The notes beneath the pieces are model-generated. The model made no database searches. It was not told where the DNA came from and saw only the letters and a list, made by a program, of their open reading frames with translations. Below, in pieces: positions 1 through 12,400 of a DNA stretch of 64,000 bases. Position 1 is the first letter of the stretch; each line of letters begins with the position of its first letter. A program made the translations under genes and the position numbers. The stretch is from Colletotrichum lupini (lineage: Eukaryota > Ascomycota > Sordariomycetes > Glomerellales > Glomerellaceae): the NCBI RefSeq assembly GCF_023278565.1, contig NC_064672.1, forward strand, positions 1,488,001 through 1,552,000, read 5' to 3'.

Positions 1-1727
1 AGCCAACCAACGGTTTTCCTTTGTTCCCCCTCTGCCTCCCCCTGGTTTGCCCTTTCGGTGTCCAAGGCCCAAGGTCCACACCTCCAACGGCCGATCCCTT
101 CGTATCGAACGGCGGGCGAAAAATCGAAAAAAGCAGAGTGTGGCACACGGTGGTCGCTGAGCACACCGTGTGCGCGCTCAACTTCTAATACGGAATACTC
201 GGTCCCCATAAATCGGAACTAAACGTTGCATAAAAAGACCCTAATGGCTCACACACCCACCCACCCACCTCCTATACCCACGAGCGGCTCCAATAGTGTA
301 GCTCTCCATAAACTAAGCACTAAGGTCAGGTACAACTCTGTCTTTGGCTTTTGAGTAGGTACCTAGCTGGGGGCTAAAAACGGGGTTCGGTCCGTTACCT
401 ATTGTTTTTTTTTTTCTTTCGAGTCCTCTCTCTCTCTTCGCGCGCTGAATCTCTTAGTGCAAGGTACCGTCTAGACGGTGGGACTCCGACTCGTCCGACT
501 CGACCGATAGATCGATGGAGCGCCCCCCTTCCCCCCGTTCTACCTACTACCCACCCTCCACCAGCCCCTATTGTCTGTCACTCACCATGTCACCGTCTCC
601 ATTGTAAAAAATCCCAACTCGTCGAAGGATCCTTTGTCTCTCTTTTTTCACTGGAGACCCAGGGGGAACTCGGCACAACAATCGGGTAACGTACCTTGGG
701 AGGGTTGTTGCTCCACGTTTTACACTTAAGGATAGTCTTAGAATATCCGATAAGCTATCGTTATCCAGTTTTTGTCAACTCACGTGGTGGCTGTGCAGAT
801 GCCGGGTCACCTAGGATGGATGGATAAGTAATGGAACCTAGGGAAAGAAAAGCTTGGCCGCGATTAATCTACGGAGGACGCCGAGGAGAAGGAAAGAAGG
901 GGGGAAAATTAACCAGAGCCCAGAAGGGCAGAAAAATAAATAAATAAACAAAAAAACGGGGGATTGTTTGTGGAAGGGGCATTGCTTCTTCACCGTTCAT
1001 GCAGTTTCATTCTCATTCTGAATGGCACGATACTATGGACTCGGCTGTTTTCGGCCTCCGTTTAATACCGGCCACTTGGACAAGTGATGTGCAGCCAGCA
1101 CCCGGCGGGCGAATCTTATGGGGAGAGAGAGAGGGAGTTCACTCCGTAGCGCGTCTGCGTTGTCTCGATTTGGAACAGCCTTGGGCAGAGAGAATGGAAC
1201 CCCGGCTATCCGCCGCCATCGTGAAGTTTCGCCGGCGGGATGTGCTACCCGGCGGGTGACCAGCATGTTCAATGATCTCATAGATGGTTACGGAGCCGTC
1301 GCACTTCTTTGTTTTGTGTACGGAGTACCAATTCTCACAGAAGCTCACAGTTGACATTATGACTAATTTATTTCCGAAAAGATTGGTCTGGTATCACTAT
1401 GAACAAATGCAAGAAAAATAAAACCAAGATACATTGTAAAGGATGGTATAGCATTACTCACCAGACCACGTGAGAGCTTCGTTTGGAACATGCGGCCCGG
1501 GGTGGGGGAGGATAATTACACTGATAAGAGATGATAGTCTGCGTCATGATAGCCGCCATTGAATTATCCAAACTCCGCTTGCTTGCGAAAAAAAGACTCG
1601 ACGATGTGAAGAAGAAAACGTGTGTCTGGCTTGCAGTACACCCGTTCGAGTCGCGCCCTTTTTTTTTCTTCTCTTCCGATTTTTGCCCTTTTTCAATGTC
1701 TCACATTTCATAACCAATGATGGTTGC
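1..1727. other. Intergenic, no supported gene
   Basis: Only short, low-complexity reading frames are present, and none has recognisable motifs or good splice structure. The sequence holds pyrimidine-rich tracts (about 405-440) and several TACCTA/TAGGTA-type words. The stretch just right of it is the 3' end of the amylase-like gene, so part of 1500-1727 is probably its 3' untranslated region. Confidence 0.6.
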
Positions 1728-3400
1728 TTATGCGAGGAGCGCAAAAGAAACGGCCATGACGGAAGCCAGGACCAGGGTCATGCTGCTGCCGATGAAGCCG
1801 GCGGCGCTCTTGCTCTGACCAGCGGCAGTGGTGCCGTTGGGGCAGATCTTGGTGGCGTCGATGGAGGACGCAAGAACGACGGCGCGGGGCTGACCCTTCT
1901 CCATGTACAGAGTGACGTTGCCGGTGCCGTCGGCGGTGCTGGTGCCGCAGGTGGTGACCTCGACGACCGCATCACCAGGGTTGAAGCCGCCGACGCTGAG
2001 CTGGTAGGTGTCGCCCTTGGAGCTCTTGTTGGTGACGCAGAAGACGACCTGGGCGCCCGCGGGGCCCTTGCGGAGGCACAGGTGAGTGTTCTCGACGAAA
2101 AGCTGCTCAGAGGCCGTGGTGGCGAAGTCCTTGTTCGTGGCCTGGAGGGCGTTACGGGTCTTGAGGAGGGTAGAGGTGAGCTGGTAGATGGGCGCGGTGG
2201 TGTCGTACTTGGATTGCCAGAGGGGCTCACGGTTGAAGGGAGTCGAGTTACCGTTGAAGTGCTGCTCCTGTCCCTGGTAGACGGTAGGGATACCGTCAGT
2301 CAAAAGGATGTAAGCCATGGCGTTCTTGGCAAGCTCAATATCCTCATCGTAGACGGCGAAACGGGGCATGTCGTGGTTCTCGACGAAAGATCCGAGGGCG
2401 AAGATGTCGGTGCAGCCATCGCGGGCCTGGGAGCGCCAGTCGGCGAGCTCGTTCATGTCACCACCGAAGAAGACCTTGTTGAGGGGGTAGTACTCGATGT
2501 AGTTGGGCATGCCGGGCAGCAGGTTCAGGGTCTGGTAGCGGCAGAAGTCGGCGGGGGCTCCGGTAAGGACCTCACCGAAGGCGAAGACGCCAGAGGCGTT
2601 GACAAAGGTAGGCAGGAAGGCATCGTTGACGTGCTTGGCGGCATCGATACGGAGACCATCGATAGAGTAGTTGGAGACGAGTTGCTTGATCCACTTGCCA
2701 AACTCATCGACGACGGTGGTCTTCTCGGTGGCCAAATCGGCGAGGGCAACGCCATAGGGGTAGAGCCAGCAGTCCTGGTAGTTGGTGCTGTTGTCCCACT
2801 CGGTGACGTTGCAGTAAGGGTGGAAGTCGGACTCCTCGTTGAAGGGGTTGAACTTGGAGTAGTCGAGCTTGGGGGGCAGGCTGTCGAGCTTCTGGACCAT
2901 GTTGTTGACGACGACATCGACCATGAGGTACATGTCACGGTTGTGCATCTCCTTGACCAGGTTCTTGAAGTCGTCCGAGGTACCGAACTTGTCGTTGAGG
3001 GCGTAGTTATCGAGAGACCAGTAACCGTGGTAAGCCTCACCGACGGCGGTGTCATCGTCCATGTTCTTGACAATGGGGCTGATCTGGATAGCAGTGAAGC
3101 CCATGTCTGGTGGTCATGGTCAGTTGTAAAGCCCAGGGTCTCTGGGCTAGAGCCCGTGATGCATTCATCTACAGCAATTTACTCACTTTGGATGTAGTCA
3201 AGCTTGTTGGTCAAGCCGGCCCATGTGCCACCACAGAACTTGTAGAGTTCACACTCGTGGTCGGTTGAGCCATCGGTATGGGCGTAACGATCGATCATGA
3301 CTTGGTAGATGGATCTAGACTTCCACGCCTCGAGGTCGGCAGCCTCGACGAGGGCAGAGAGGGCCGTGACGGCGGCCCACGCAAGTGTTGAGGTACGCAT
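1728..3400 (-). CDS. GPI-anchored GH13 alpha-amylase / alpha-glucanotransferase-like protein
   Basis: Two exons, 3400..3187 and 3106..1728, joined across an 80-nt GTGAGT..CAG intron, give 530 aa. Residues 1-20 are a signal peptide ending in VEA. The (beta/alpha)8 GH13 domain follows. Region II is GLRIDAAKH with nucleophile Asp226, region III is FGEVL with acid/base Glu250, and region IV is VENHDMPRF with Asp317. Region I reads DVVVNNM at 135-141, with Asn where secreted hydrolases such as Taka-amylase have the substrate-binding His (DVVANHM). The last 25 or so residues are hydrophobic after a Ser/Ala-rich stretch, a typical GPI-attachment signal. These traits fit the Aspergillus AgtA/AmyD group, wall-bound enzymes that act on alpha-glucan rather than food starch. 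The position beside ags1 supports that role. Family assignment is firm. Transferase versus hydrolase activity is inference. Confidence 0.93.
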
Positions 3401-6400
3401 GGTGATGATTCTGACTGATGATGTCTGTTTGAACGAACGACTGCGCCGCGTATGGGCGTTGAATTAACGATTGGTTTTGCGCTTGGGTGCGAGCGTGATG
3501 AAAGGAATGGATAGGGTCGGAGAGGATTTGCGGCGCACACACAACGATATAGACCTTTGGGATGTAAGAGGGACAGGACCGATGAACGAATGGACGGGGA
3601 ACCCTTCAATGGAGAATGGAGTGGCAGCGAGTGACTGGCTCTGGGAGCTTGCAAGTGAAAAAAAGGGGTGGGAAGCCCGGGTAGATTAGACGAGTGACTA
3701 GAGTAGGACGTGGAGTCGGTTGATCGGTTGACAGTGAAAGAAGAGGGGCCAAGCGCGTCAAAACGAGACTCACGCTGTGAACACGAGGGTCGATCAGCAG
3801 AGGGAAAAAAAAAACCGAGAAAGTGTGGTGGACTAGGTGACTAGGGACAGTCTACGGTATACTAGGCAAACTCTTAGCAGTCATAAGTGTTGGATGTGTA
3901 TCTATATTCGCACATACTCCTCCGTAGTACGGGTAGTGTACTCAATAATGTTCCGTACTCCGTACCTTCTGACGGCACTGGGCAGAGGGTTCGGGACTGT
4001 GGATGAACCAATGCAAGGTACCAGAAACACAGACAGCGCGGAGAAGCAGACAAAGACAAGAGGGTCACGGAACAACAGGCCGAGGGACGGATGGGCTTGG
4101 AAATGGCTTGGAGGAAATGACGGTTCCTGGCAACTTTGCCGTACTTGGCCGCAAATGTCAATGCCTCGGATCGAATGGGACGACGAGGCCCACACGGGGG
4201 GCGCAAGTGTGTCAATAACCATGACCAACAGCTGGTCGACGGGAAATTGAACCCAAGCAGAGGAAAAGAGAGAGAGACTGAGAGAGAGAGAGCGAGAGAC
4301 CACGGGGGATACGATGGTCGATACGGCGGCCAAGCCGGGGGGTGTGGAGGCGACCGCGCTAGAAGGGGATAGTGACACTGGCGGAAAGGAAACCCGAGCG
4401 TACTTGTAGGGTGAGGGAACCAGAGTCTTGTGTTTGAAGGGGAGAGAGAGGGAGCAGGAGACTGCAGAAGCGACATGAGGAAGCGGAAAGCCGTCCAAGA
4501 TGCAGATGGAGAGGTAGGTAGGATTGGTAAAGAGTTGCGTACTCAGCAACCAAACGGCGATATGTACGGATAATGAAGGCGAGGGTAGCAGAAGTTGTGT
4601 GCTGAGTGAGGCAAGCCAGGATGTAGCCATAGCTAGGCACGACTATGGGAAGGCTCTTGATCGATGATGCAGGCCTAGATGTGACAATGGGCGGAAAGGA
4701 TGAGGATAATTAATGGTGGTGTCGTTGGTCAAGATGGTGTGTGGTCAAAGTGGAGTGGAGTGGTGTGGTGCAAAGGGTGAAAAGGTGGTGGGAAACTGCC
4801 GCCAACGGCGCAGCAAAATGGACGGTGCTGTGATGAATGTGTGGCTGCTTGACCAATGAGAAGGAGCAATTGGAGTGTTCATACTGTGAAGGTACGAAGA
4901 AAGACGAGAGACTCGGCGAGAGATGAGGGATGGAATTGGTACAAGGTCGAACCTGTCAAGCCTGTGTTATTTTAGACAGCAACCAATCCCAAAAGTTACG
5001 TATCTGGCTTTGGCTCCTTTGGCTGCTTGGAAAACCTCGTTTCCCCTGCCAAGAAACGCCAGGGCAGCGCCGCCAACGCCGCCAACGGTGCGGCCTTGGA
5101 AAGCCGTGGGAACTTTTTGGAATGGGATTGCGAGCTTATCCCAAAAGAGTGTGGTGGTACCACGACGTGGGACGTCACGTCGGCAGTGACAATTGGTCGC
5201 GTTGGACATGAACTGATGGCACCAAGACTCGAATGGCACTGTCAGCCTGCCACACTGAGCAGCGTGAGCACTGATGAACAGCGTCGATAGCGTGCTTTGT
5301 CTTGTTGACGGGATGACGGTTGGCGCTGGCGACGCTGATGCAAAGACGTGGCGACGCGACGGCGCTGTAAACGACCGAGATTCGCCCTCTCTTGACGAGC
5401 CAACTTGGTGTTTACTGTGTACTATTCTGAAGACAGATGGACCTGAGAGGGCACAGCGTGGCAGACATGTTCTTGGTGCCTTCTTGGCAGCGGCGCTGGA
5501 CAACGGGAGGCTTGTTGTCTGGTTATTGGCCCGCGTTGCTTGGTGTTTGCTTGTCTGCGCCGCAGCTTCTCTTACCAAGACTCCTGTCCAGACTCGAGAG
5601 TCTTGATGAGATGACATTTGATGGCTTCGGGGCCTGGTTGGCTTGCAATCGAACACTCAACCAGTGGCAGCCGAAATTCGATCAAGAGTGCGAGAGCAAA
5701 TTCTGCCAGTCCTTTTCCCTCCCTGCCTGACCAGTGACAGCCTGTCTGGCAGTCGGAGTGCATAGCGTGTCCTGCAGGTGGACGCGGGCGTTATATTTTG
5801 TTGACAGATGATAAGAAGCCCGTGGTCAATTTGGCAAAGGGAAAAAAAGGAGTCTGTGTGTTGCTGACCTGTGGTTGGTGCGAGTGCCAAGTGTGGGCGC
5901 CATTGCTTTCGCTACCTGCTTAGATAATCAAACATAATTGGACTACTGGAGGAAATCAGTCCCGAATTGGACGCAACTCCCACCGTCCTGTCCCACAAAC
6001 ATCCCAACTCCATGGATTCTTGCTTCTCCAGGGGAGAGGGGGGAAGGGAGGACAAGAAGAGGGGAATACTGAATTGACTGGGGAACTCACTTAAACTCTA
6101 TAAAGTCTTTTGAGGCAGCCCCTCGCCATGCAATGCGCGGCTGCTCAGACGGCTTCCGCTTGATAGGCCTCATGAAGGCTGAGTGAGCCCTGAATCGAGT
6201 TTCTCGTCAACTCCTGGAAACCGGAACTTGGAAATATAGCTGGAAGGCATGGGACTCCCCAGATACCATCATCAACCGGTCGTGTTTCTTGTCACGATGA
6301 GACGTAGGGCAGGACAGGGCAGTGAGGCGAAGAAAGAGCCAACGCCACCAAAAGAAAAGGAGTTCGCGTGTCCTTGGGCCCTTGGCTCTCAGCTCGGCGT

Positions 6401-8001
6401 GGCTTCTGGTTTAGGCGAACATCGCCCCTTACCGCTTTCCCCGCCAGACTCGTCTTCTTCCTCAATCTTTATCCATCAACTCATTCGTTCTTGCCCTTTT
6501 TCTTGCAGTGTTCCCCTCCTTCCCAAGATCCATCCTGATTCTAGCGACTGGCAGTAGCGAACCACGGCATCAGTCTTTCCCATCACGTCGCGCCCAGAAG
6601 ATGCCCAGACACGCCAGTACAAAGAACCAAGAGGGCTTCTCTCCTCTGACTCGCTTGATTGCACCGACCGCTCTGTGCGATACGGCCGATCGTCGCGGGC
6701 AAGTGCTGCACCGCGGTAGGAGTCGTGGACTCGTGCAAGGGGGCCCGGCCCCGGTCGGCAGCAAGCGCAGGTGCTCCTCCGACCGACCCCTGGCCCTAGT
6801 ACCCCGGTCCCAGCCGTCCTATTCGAGGCTACCTCCTCCTGCCCAAGTGGGTCAAGTCCTTGAGAAGCTCAGGTACCCTGCTTCCACCGCAGCACTGTGT
6901 AGGTACGTACACGAGAACAAAATAGCTGGACAAGGAAAGAGCTGGTAACGCAGTAAGGTACTTACACAGTAGTGGAGTTTCTTGAGACGTACTCTCTGCC
7001 GGCGTGGCAGGTGGCAGGCGACCAAAGGAATTCTCAAACTCACAAAGGAACTCGTAGACTGCCCAGAGTTAAGGACAGCAGGACCGGCAGGGCTTGAGGG
7101 AAGGAAGCCACACTCTGTCTTGAGCGTGGCTGATGTCAATTGATTTGAAGCCAAAGATTGGCCAAGACGCCGCCAAGTGGATCTCCCGTGGCTGATGTGT
7201 CGTTTCCACTGCAATTTTCACTGCAATGATTGCAATGGCCGCTGTCCATCCTTTCGAAGTTCAGACTGACTGCCTGGCCTCAGACTTTCTCCCCAGTAGG
7301 ATTCGGCAGACATCAGACATTCGACATTCTCTTTCTCCCGCATTCCAATCTGTCACACGGTGTCACTCGGGGAAAATACTTCCAAGCTCCATGTGCACTT
7401 CCCCAGGGCTGGGACCACTCTTTGCTCAGTGTCGTTCCTTTTCTTCGGCGCTGTTGCATCCACCAAAGTACCTACTTGATCACTTCTTGTGCGACATTAG
7501 GTAAGCTGCAGTCACGCCTCGAAAGCGCATTTCTTAGCACTGCTAGCGACCCGGATGTTAATGCGCGAGGTCTAGGCAGGACAAGATCAATTTTGATTTG
7601 CTTTTCTCGACCTTCCTTCTCAAATCCTTCCATGCCGCCATGGCAGACTTGTCGCTTCCTCCTGCGTTAGCTTCCCCACGAGTCGACGTCACGATCACGA
7701 TCAGACAGACGCGCCCGACGTGTTCCTGTTCCTGGCTTGGCCCAAGTCTACGCCGCACTAAGGCACCTTACTACACAGTACGGAAACACCATGGAATACA
7801 CTACAGCACCTTTAGTCCTGAAAGACTTGGTGACTTGTTGGACAGGAAGCAGCAACAGCCGGTCGAGCTAGCAGTAGTCAGTACGGACGGGGTGCCACAC
7901 CATCGCCCTCTGAGCATAAACGGTTTATGCTAGTTGAGATGAACCCCTCCGATTTCCATCTGCCAACGACGCGGCCACAACGCCCACCCTCAGCCTGCCT
8001 G

Positions 8002-8024
8002 CCAGGCCAGGCCAGGCCAGGCAC
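8002..8024. repeat. Short tandem GGCCA repeat
   Basis: About four tandem copies of the 5-base unit GGCCA (CCAGG on rotation) lie in the ags1 upstream region. It is a simple microsatellite with no assigned function. Confidence 0.7.
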
Positions 8025-9048
8025 GCCGCACCTCGCACCTCCCGTTGCCCACCGCCTTTGAACGGGTCCGGCCCCTTGAGCCTCAAGTCTCCAACTGTTC
8101 CCGACTGGGAAATCACTGTTTTCTGGATAATCTTCGACAGCATGGATCACCCGTCCTGACAGCCTGGTTCGTCTCCAACGTCTCGTATTCTTCCTGGGGG
8201 TACCGCCCGAAGCAAAACTGACTCGATACAGGAGAGCACGTCCTTGGAGCCAGGGGCCCTACTTGACAGCGGATACTTGGACCGACGACGGAGCTCGCCC
8301 GAACCGACCAACAAGATGCACCAGACCGTGCCGGCTTATCCTTGGTCTTCAACACGCTACGCGCACACTGGCCAGAATGACATCCTCGCCCCTGTTCGCC
8401 GCTGACCTTGGGGCCACCGTATTGGACAGTCTCTTTTGTGGACATGGTCCAAAATGGTAATTCAAGACGGAGCCCGCCAATCTCCCATCGCACTCATGGT
8501 TCGCTCCCACCCAGGCACTTGCCTGCACCCTCTGCATATCCATATTCCAAACTTCGTATAGCCAGAATTAGCCCTGACCACTACACCCCCGGAGCCACAT
8601 TGTCATGTACCAAGAAAGAGGGGTCTGACGAACAAGAGGAGCAGGCACAGGTACCTTTCTTTGCCTTTTCTTTACTGCGCATATACTCCCTACCCACGGC
8701 CTACAGACTCGCTCTCTGGAGTCTGGACAGTGGAAACTGGAGAAGAGGCACAGAGAGGTCCTGGTTCCAAGAGGAAGGGCTAACGATTCGGCTGGCCCGT
8801 TCCTGCAGAAGGAAGCCCCATCCGCCCATCACGGAATCGATGCCCTGCGGCCCTGCGGCCTGCTCGCCTGCATCCCCTTCCCCATCCCCATCCCACTCTC
8901 GCCCCAAAGACCCAAGAACCAAGACCCAAGACCAAGACTCGCAGACCTGACAGTGCCAGACTGGAGCCTTGAGAGGCGAGGCGGACGGAAAGATCCTTCC
9001 CATGGACTCTTTTACGGTGGCCCCCCCAGCCACTCTGCTATTGTACCA

Positions 9049-9109
9049 TGTGCCTGTTCCCTCAATTCCTGTGCCTGTGCTTCTTGTGCCTTTGCCTGTG
9101 CCTTTGCCA
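9049..9109. repeat. Imperfect TGTGCC(TTTGCC) tandem repeat
   Basis: Five or so imperfect copies of a TGTGCC / TTTGCC unit lie 330-390 bases upstream of the ags1 start codon, probably in its promoter or 5' leader. The reading frame through it is open and in frame with ags1 but has no ATG before 9442, so it is not counted as coding. Confidence 0.55.
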
Positions 9110-9441
9110 GTGATCCCCCTTTCCGCCTTCAGCCTGGGGCATATTGCAATTGGACTGACCCAAGCTCCTACGAGATTACCCCCTTTTCTACCGGTACCAG
9201 CGTGGCGTTGACGGCCGAGTTTTCTTCCCATCCGTCCCGCGCTTTGCCTTGCAACCCATCCCGTCATTCGTTCTTGCTTGCTTGCTGGTCTGCTTCGCGG
9301 CCTTTCTCTCCTCCCCCCATCCCATCACCACCACACTCCTTCGAGCTTCACTTCGTCACTCATTCCTGTTTGTCTTTTTTTTTTTTGCTTGTACAATCTT
9401 TTGCTCACTCGCCCCTCCCGGCGAGTAAGAGTTCACACAAA

Positions 9442-12400
9442 ATGTCTAATTCAGTATTGGCTTGGGCACTTACACTCCTTACCACATCATCAACCCTCGT
9501 TTCCGGCCTCAAATACACCGCGAGCGAAGTCGATTACAACCTCAACACCAACAGATTAGCAAAGAGTCCTGCCGAATACTCAGGAAAGAGAGATGGCCAC
9601 AACTTCACAGCATCGCCCCCCAACTGGCGGTTTCCCTACTACACGTTATTCATCGATCGATTCGTAAATGGCGACCCCGATAACGACAATGCCAACGGCA
9701 CACTCTTCGAGCATGATATCATGAGTAACCAGCTCCGTCATGGAGGAGATTTGGCTGGCCTCGTCGATACGTTGGATTACATTCAGGGCATGGGGATCAA
9801 GGCACTCTACATTGCCGGCTCACCCTTCATAAACGACCCGTGGAAGGCGGATTCATACTCGGTACGCTAATCGCCTAAGAGCACACGATCCACGGCAGTG
9901 CCGCGAATACTGACATCTCGCAGCCCCTCGACCTCACTCTCCTCGACAAGCACTATGGCAACATCACGGCGTGGCAAGAAGCCATTGATGAGATTCACAA
10001 GAGAGGGATGTATGTGGTCATGGACCAGACTATGGCAACGTAAGTATCCGATGGCTCACGTCGGCCTCTCTTCTGTTACTCACCGCCTCTAGCATGGGTG
10101 ATTTGATCGGTTTCGAAGGATACCTCAACACGTCCACTCCATTCTCAACTTCGGAGCACAAGGTTCAGTGGAAGACATCCAGAAGATACCTCGACTTTGA
10201 CATCGGCAACGAATACAATGACTCCTGCACGTACCCGACTTTCTGGTTTGAGGACGGAAAGAAGGTCGATGTCTCTTCTCAGCTGAAAGGCTGCTACGAC
10301 AGTGACTTTGATCAGTACGGTGACATTGAGGCTTTCGGTGTTTTCCCTGATTGGCAGCGTCAATTGGCAAAGTTCGCCTCCGTGCAAGATCGTCTGCGTG
10401 AGTGGGTTCCCTCAGTTCGCCAGCGTCTTGAGCTCTTCTCCTGCATGACCATTCAAACCCTCGACATTGATGGATTCCGTATCGACAAGGCTGTTCAGGT
10501 CACAGTCGACGCCCAGGCTGAGTGGAGTACCGCCATGCGAAAGTGTGCAAAGGACCTTGGCAAGGATAACTTCATGGTCGTCGGTGAGATTACCAGTGGT
10601 AATACTCTGGGATCTATCTACCTGGGCCGTGGCCGAACCCCCTCCATGGCCTCCGCACTCGAGCTTTCCGACGCCACCAACCTGGATTCGAACAGCTCTT
10701 CCACCTCTGGCAGCTTCATTCGTGAGCAAGGCAAAAGCGCCCTCGACGCTGGCGCGTTCCATTACTCAATTTACCGTTTCATGACCCGTTTTCTCGGTTT
10801 GAGCGGTCATCTCGAGGCCGGCTACGATCTGCCGACCGACTGGGTTCAGACCTGGAACCAGATGATTCTCACCAACGACTTCTACAACGCCAACACTGGA
10901 GAATTCGACCCCCGTCACTTGTATGGTGTCACCAACCAGGACGTTTTCCGCTGGCCCGCCATTGAGAAGGGAACTGAGCGCATGCTGCTCGCCTACTTCA
11001 TCACCACCCTGCTTCTTCCCGGTGCTCCGCTCGTCTACTATGGCGAGGAACAGAACTTCTATGTTTTGGACAACACCGCCGAGAACTACGTTTTCGGTCG
11101 TCAGGCCTTCTCGGCCGCCCAGGCATGGAAGGCACACGGATGCTACGCGGGCAACAACTCCGTCTACGTCGGCTGGCCCATCACCAAGGGCAAGAAGGGC
11201 TGTGAGGACGACACTGTCGCGTACGACCACCGTGATCCCTCGGCTTCGGTACGCAACTGGATGAAGCGCTTGTTCTCTTTCCGCGACAAATATCCCGTTC
11301 TTGAGGGTGGCTGGCTCCTTGAGCAGCTTTCAAACAAGACTCATGGCGTCTTGTACTCGGGCAGTCCCACTGCAACCGAGACCGGAATCTGGAGTGTCGC
11401 GCGTGGCTATATGAGCAACCAGAACAAGACTGATGACCCGGTTTGGCTGGTTTACCACAACAGCCCCAATGAGACCACCTACGAATTTGACTGCAGTAAT
11501 GAGGCAGATGCGTTCCTCTCGCCCTTTGACGGCAACACCAAGGTCAGAAACTTGTTCAGCACCGATGCCTCCATCACTCTCGAGAGTTCGACAAAGGAGA
11601 ACGGCTTCAAGGGAGCGGGTCACAAGGCCGGCTGCCTTAGCAGCATCACCATGACGCCTTTTGAGTTCCGCGCTTACGTTCCTGATACCGAGTGGATGGA
11701 GATTGCTTCTTCCATTACCGGTTTCGAGCCTGGCCATGACACCCCCATCGACTCCACCAATGCCAACGGAAAGATCCCCATCGCTTTCAAGTTCTCGACC
11801 GAGATGACTTGCGCCGATGTCACCAAGGCCGTTTCTGCCTACGTCAACGTCGACGCCAATACCCAGACAAACATCACATTCGATACTCCTGTGTGCGGTG
11901 CTATGGATCCCATTGAGAAGGAGTCGTGGACGGGCGCTATTGCTTCAGTCTGGAAGTGGTCTGCCAACCTCCAGAACGTCCCTGATGGCATTGTCAAGAT
12001 CACTGTCGACGGAGTCACAAACACTACGGATCACTTCCTCCTCCGCTTTGGCAAGCCCATCAACCCCGTTGTTTTTCCTGCTTCCGCCAACTACTCGCGG
12101 TCTCTGATGCAGCAAAGCGGCACCGAGTACTTCATCAACCATGCCGCCCCTGGTGCTAACAAGTGGCGCTACAGCACCAATTGGGGTTCTTCCTGGAGCA
12201 GCTGGATGCCCTACACTGGTGCGAGGCAGCGCATGGTCCCTCAAGCCTGGGAGGGTACCGACCTCCAGAAGTGGGAGGGTGAACATCTCATGGTTCAGTA
12301 CTTCAGCAAGCCCCTTGGTTCGTCGTCTTTTATCCAGCATGCGGACAACAGTGTCATCCCCTTCTCGCGTCGTTTCCCTCACATTTTCCTCCACGGACCC

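Larger units (their letters stand above)
3401..9441. promoter_or_regulatory. 6-kb divergent intergenic region between the amylase-like gene and ags1
   Basis: This is the shared upstream region of two divergently transcribed cell-wall genes. I find no convincing gene in it. The reading frames (the longest is about 240 codons) are low-complexity and lack family motifs. It holds a GA-rich tract near 4259-4300, a TATA-like CTATAAAG at about 6098, GGCCA repeats near 8003-8023, a TGTGCC-type imperfect repeat at 9049-9109 and a T/C-rich tract just before the ags1 start (about 9366-9420). The pyrimidine-rich stretch is typical of fungal promoters and 5' leaders. Long leaders or non-coding transcripts are possible but not shown. 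Confidence 0.5.

Noticed and set aside
1620..3197. A 525-codon plus-strand frame opposite the amylase-like gene
   Set aside because: It is the codon-bias shadow of a clear GH13 gene and has no motifs of its own.
4967..5656. A 229-codon minus-strand frame in the ags1 upstream region
   Set aside because: No domain, no signal or splice support, and amino-acid make-up like random sequence.
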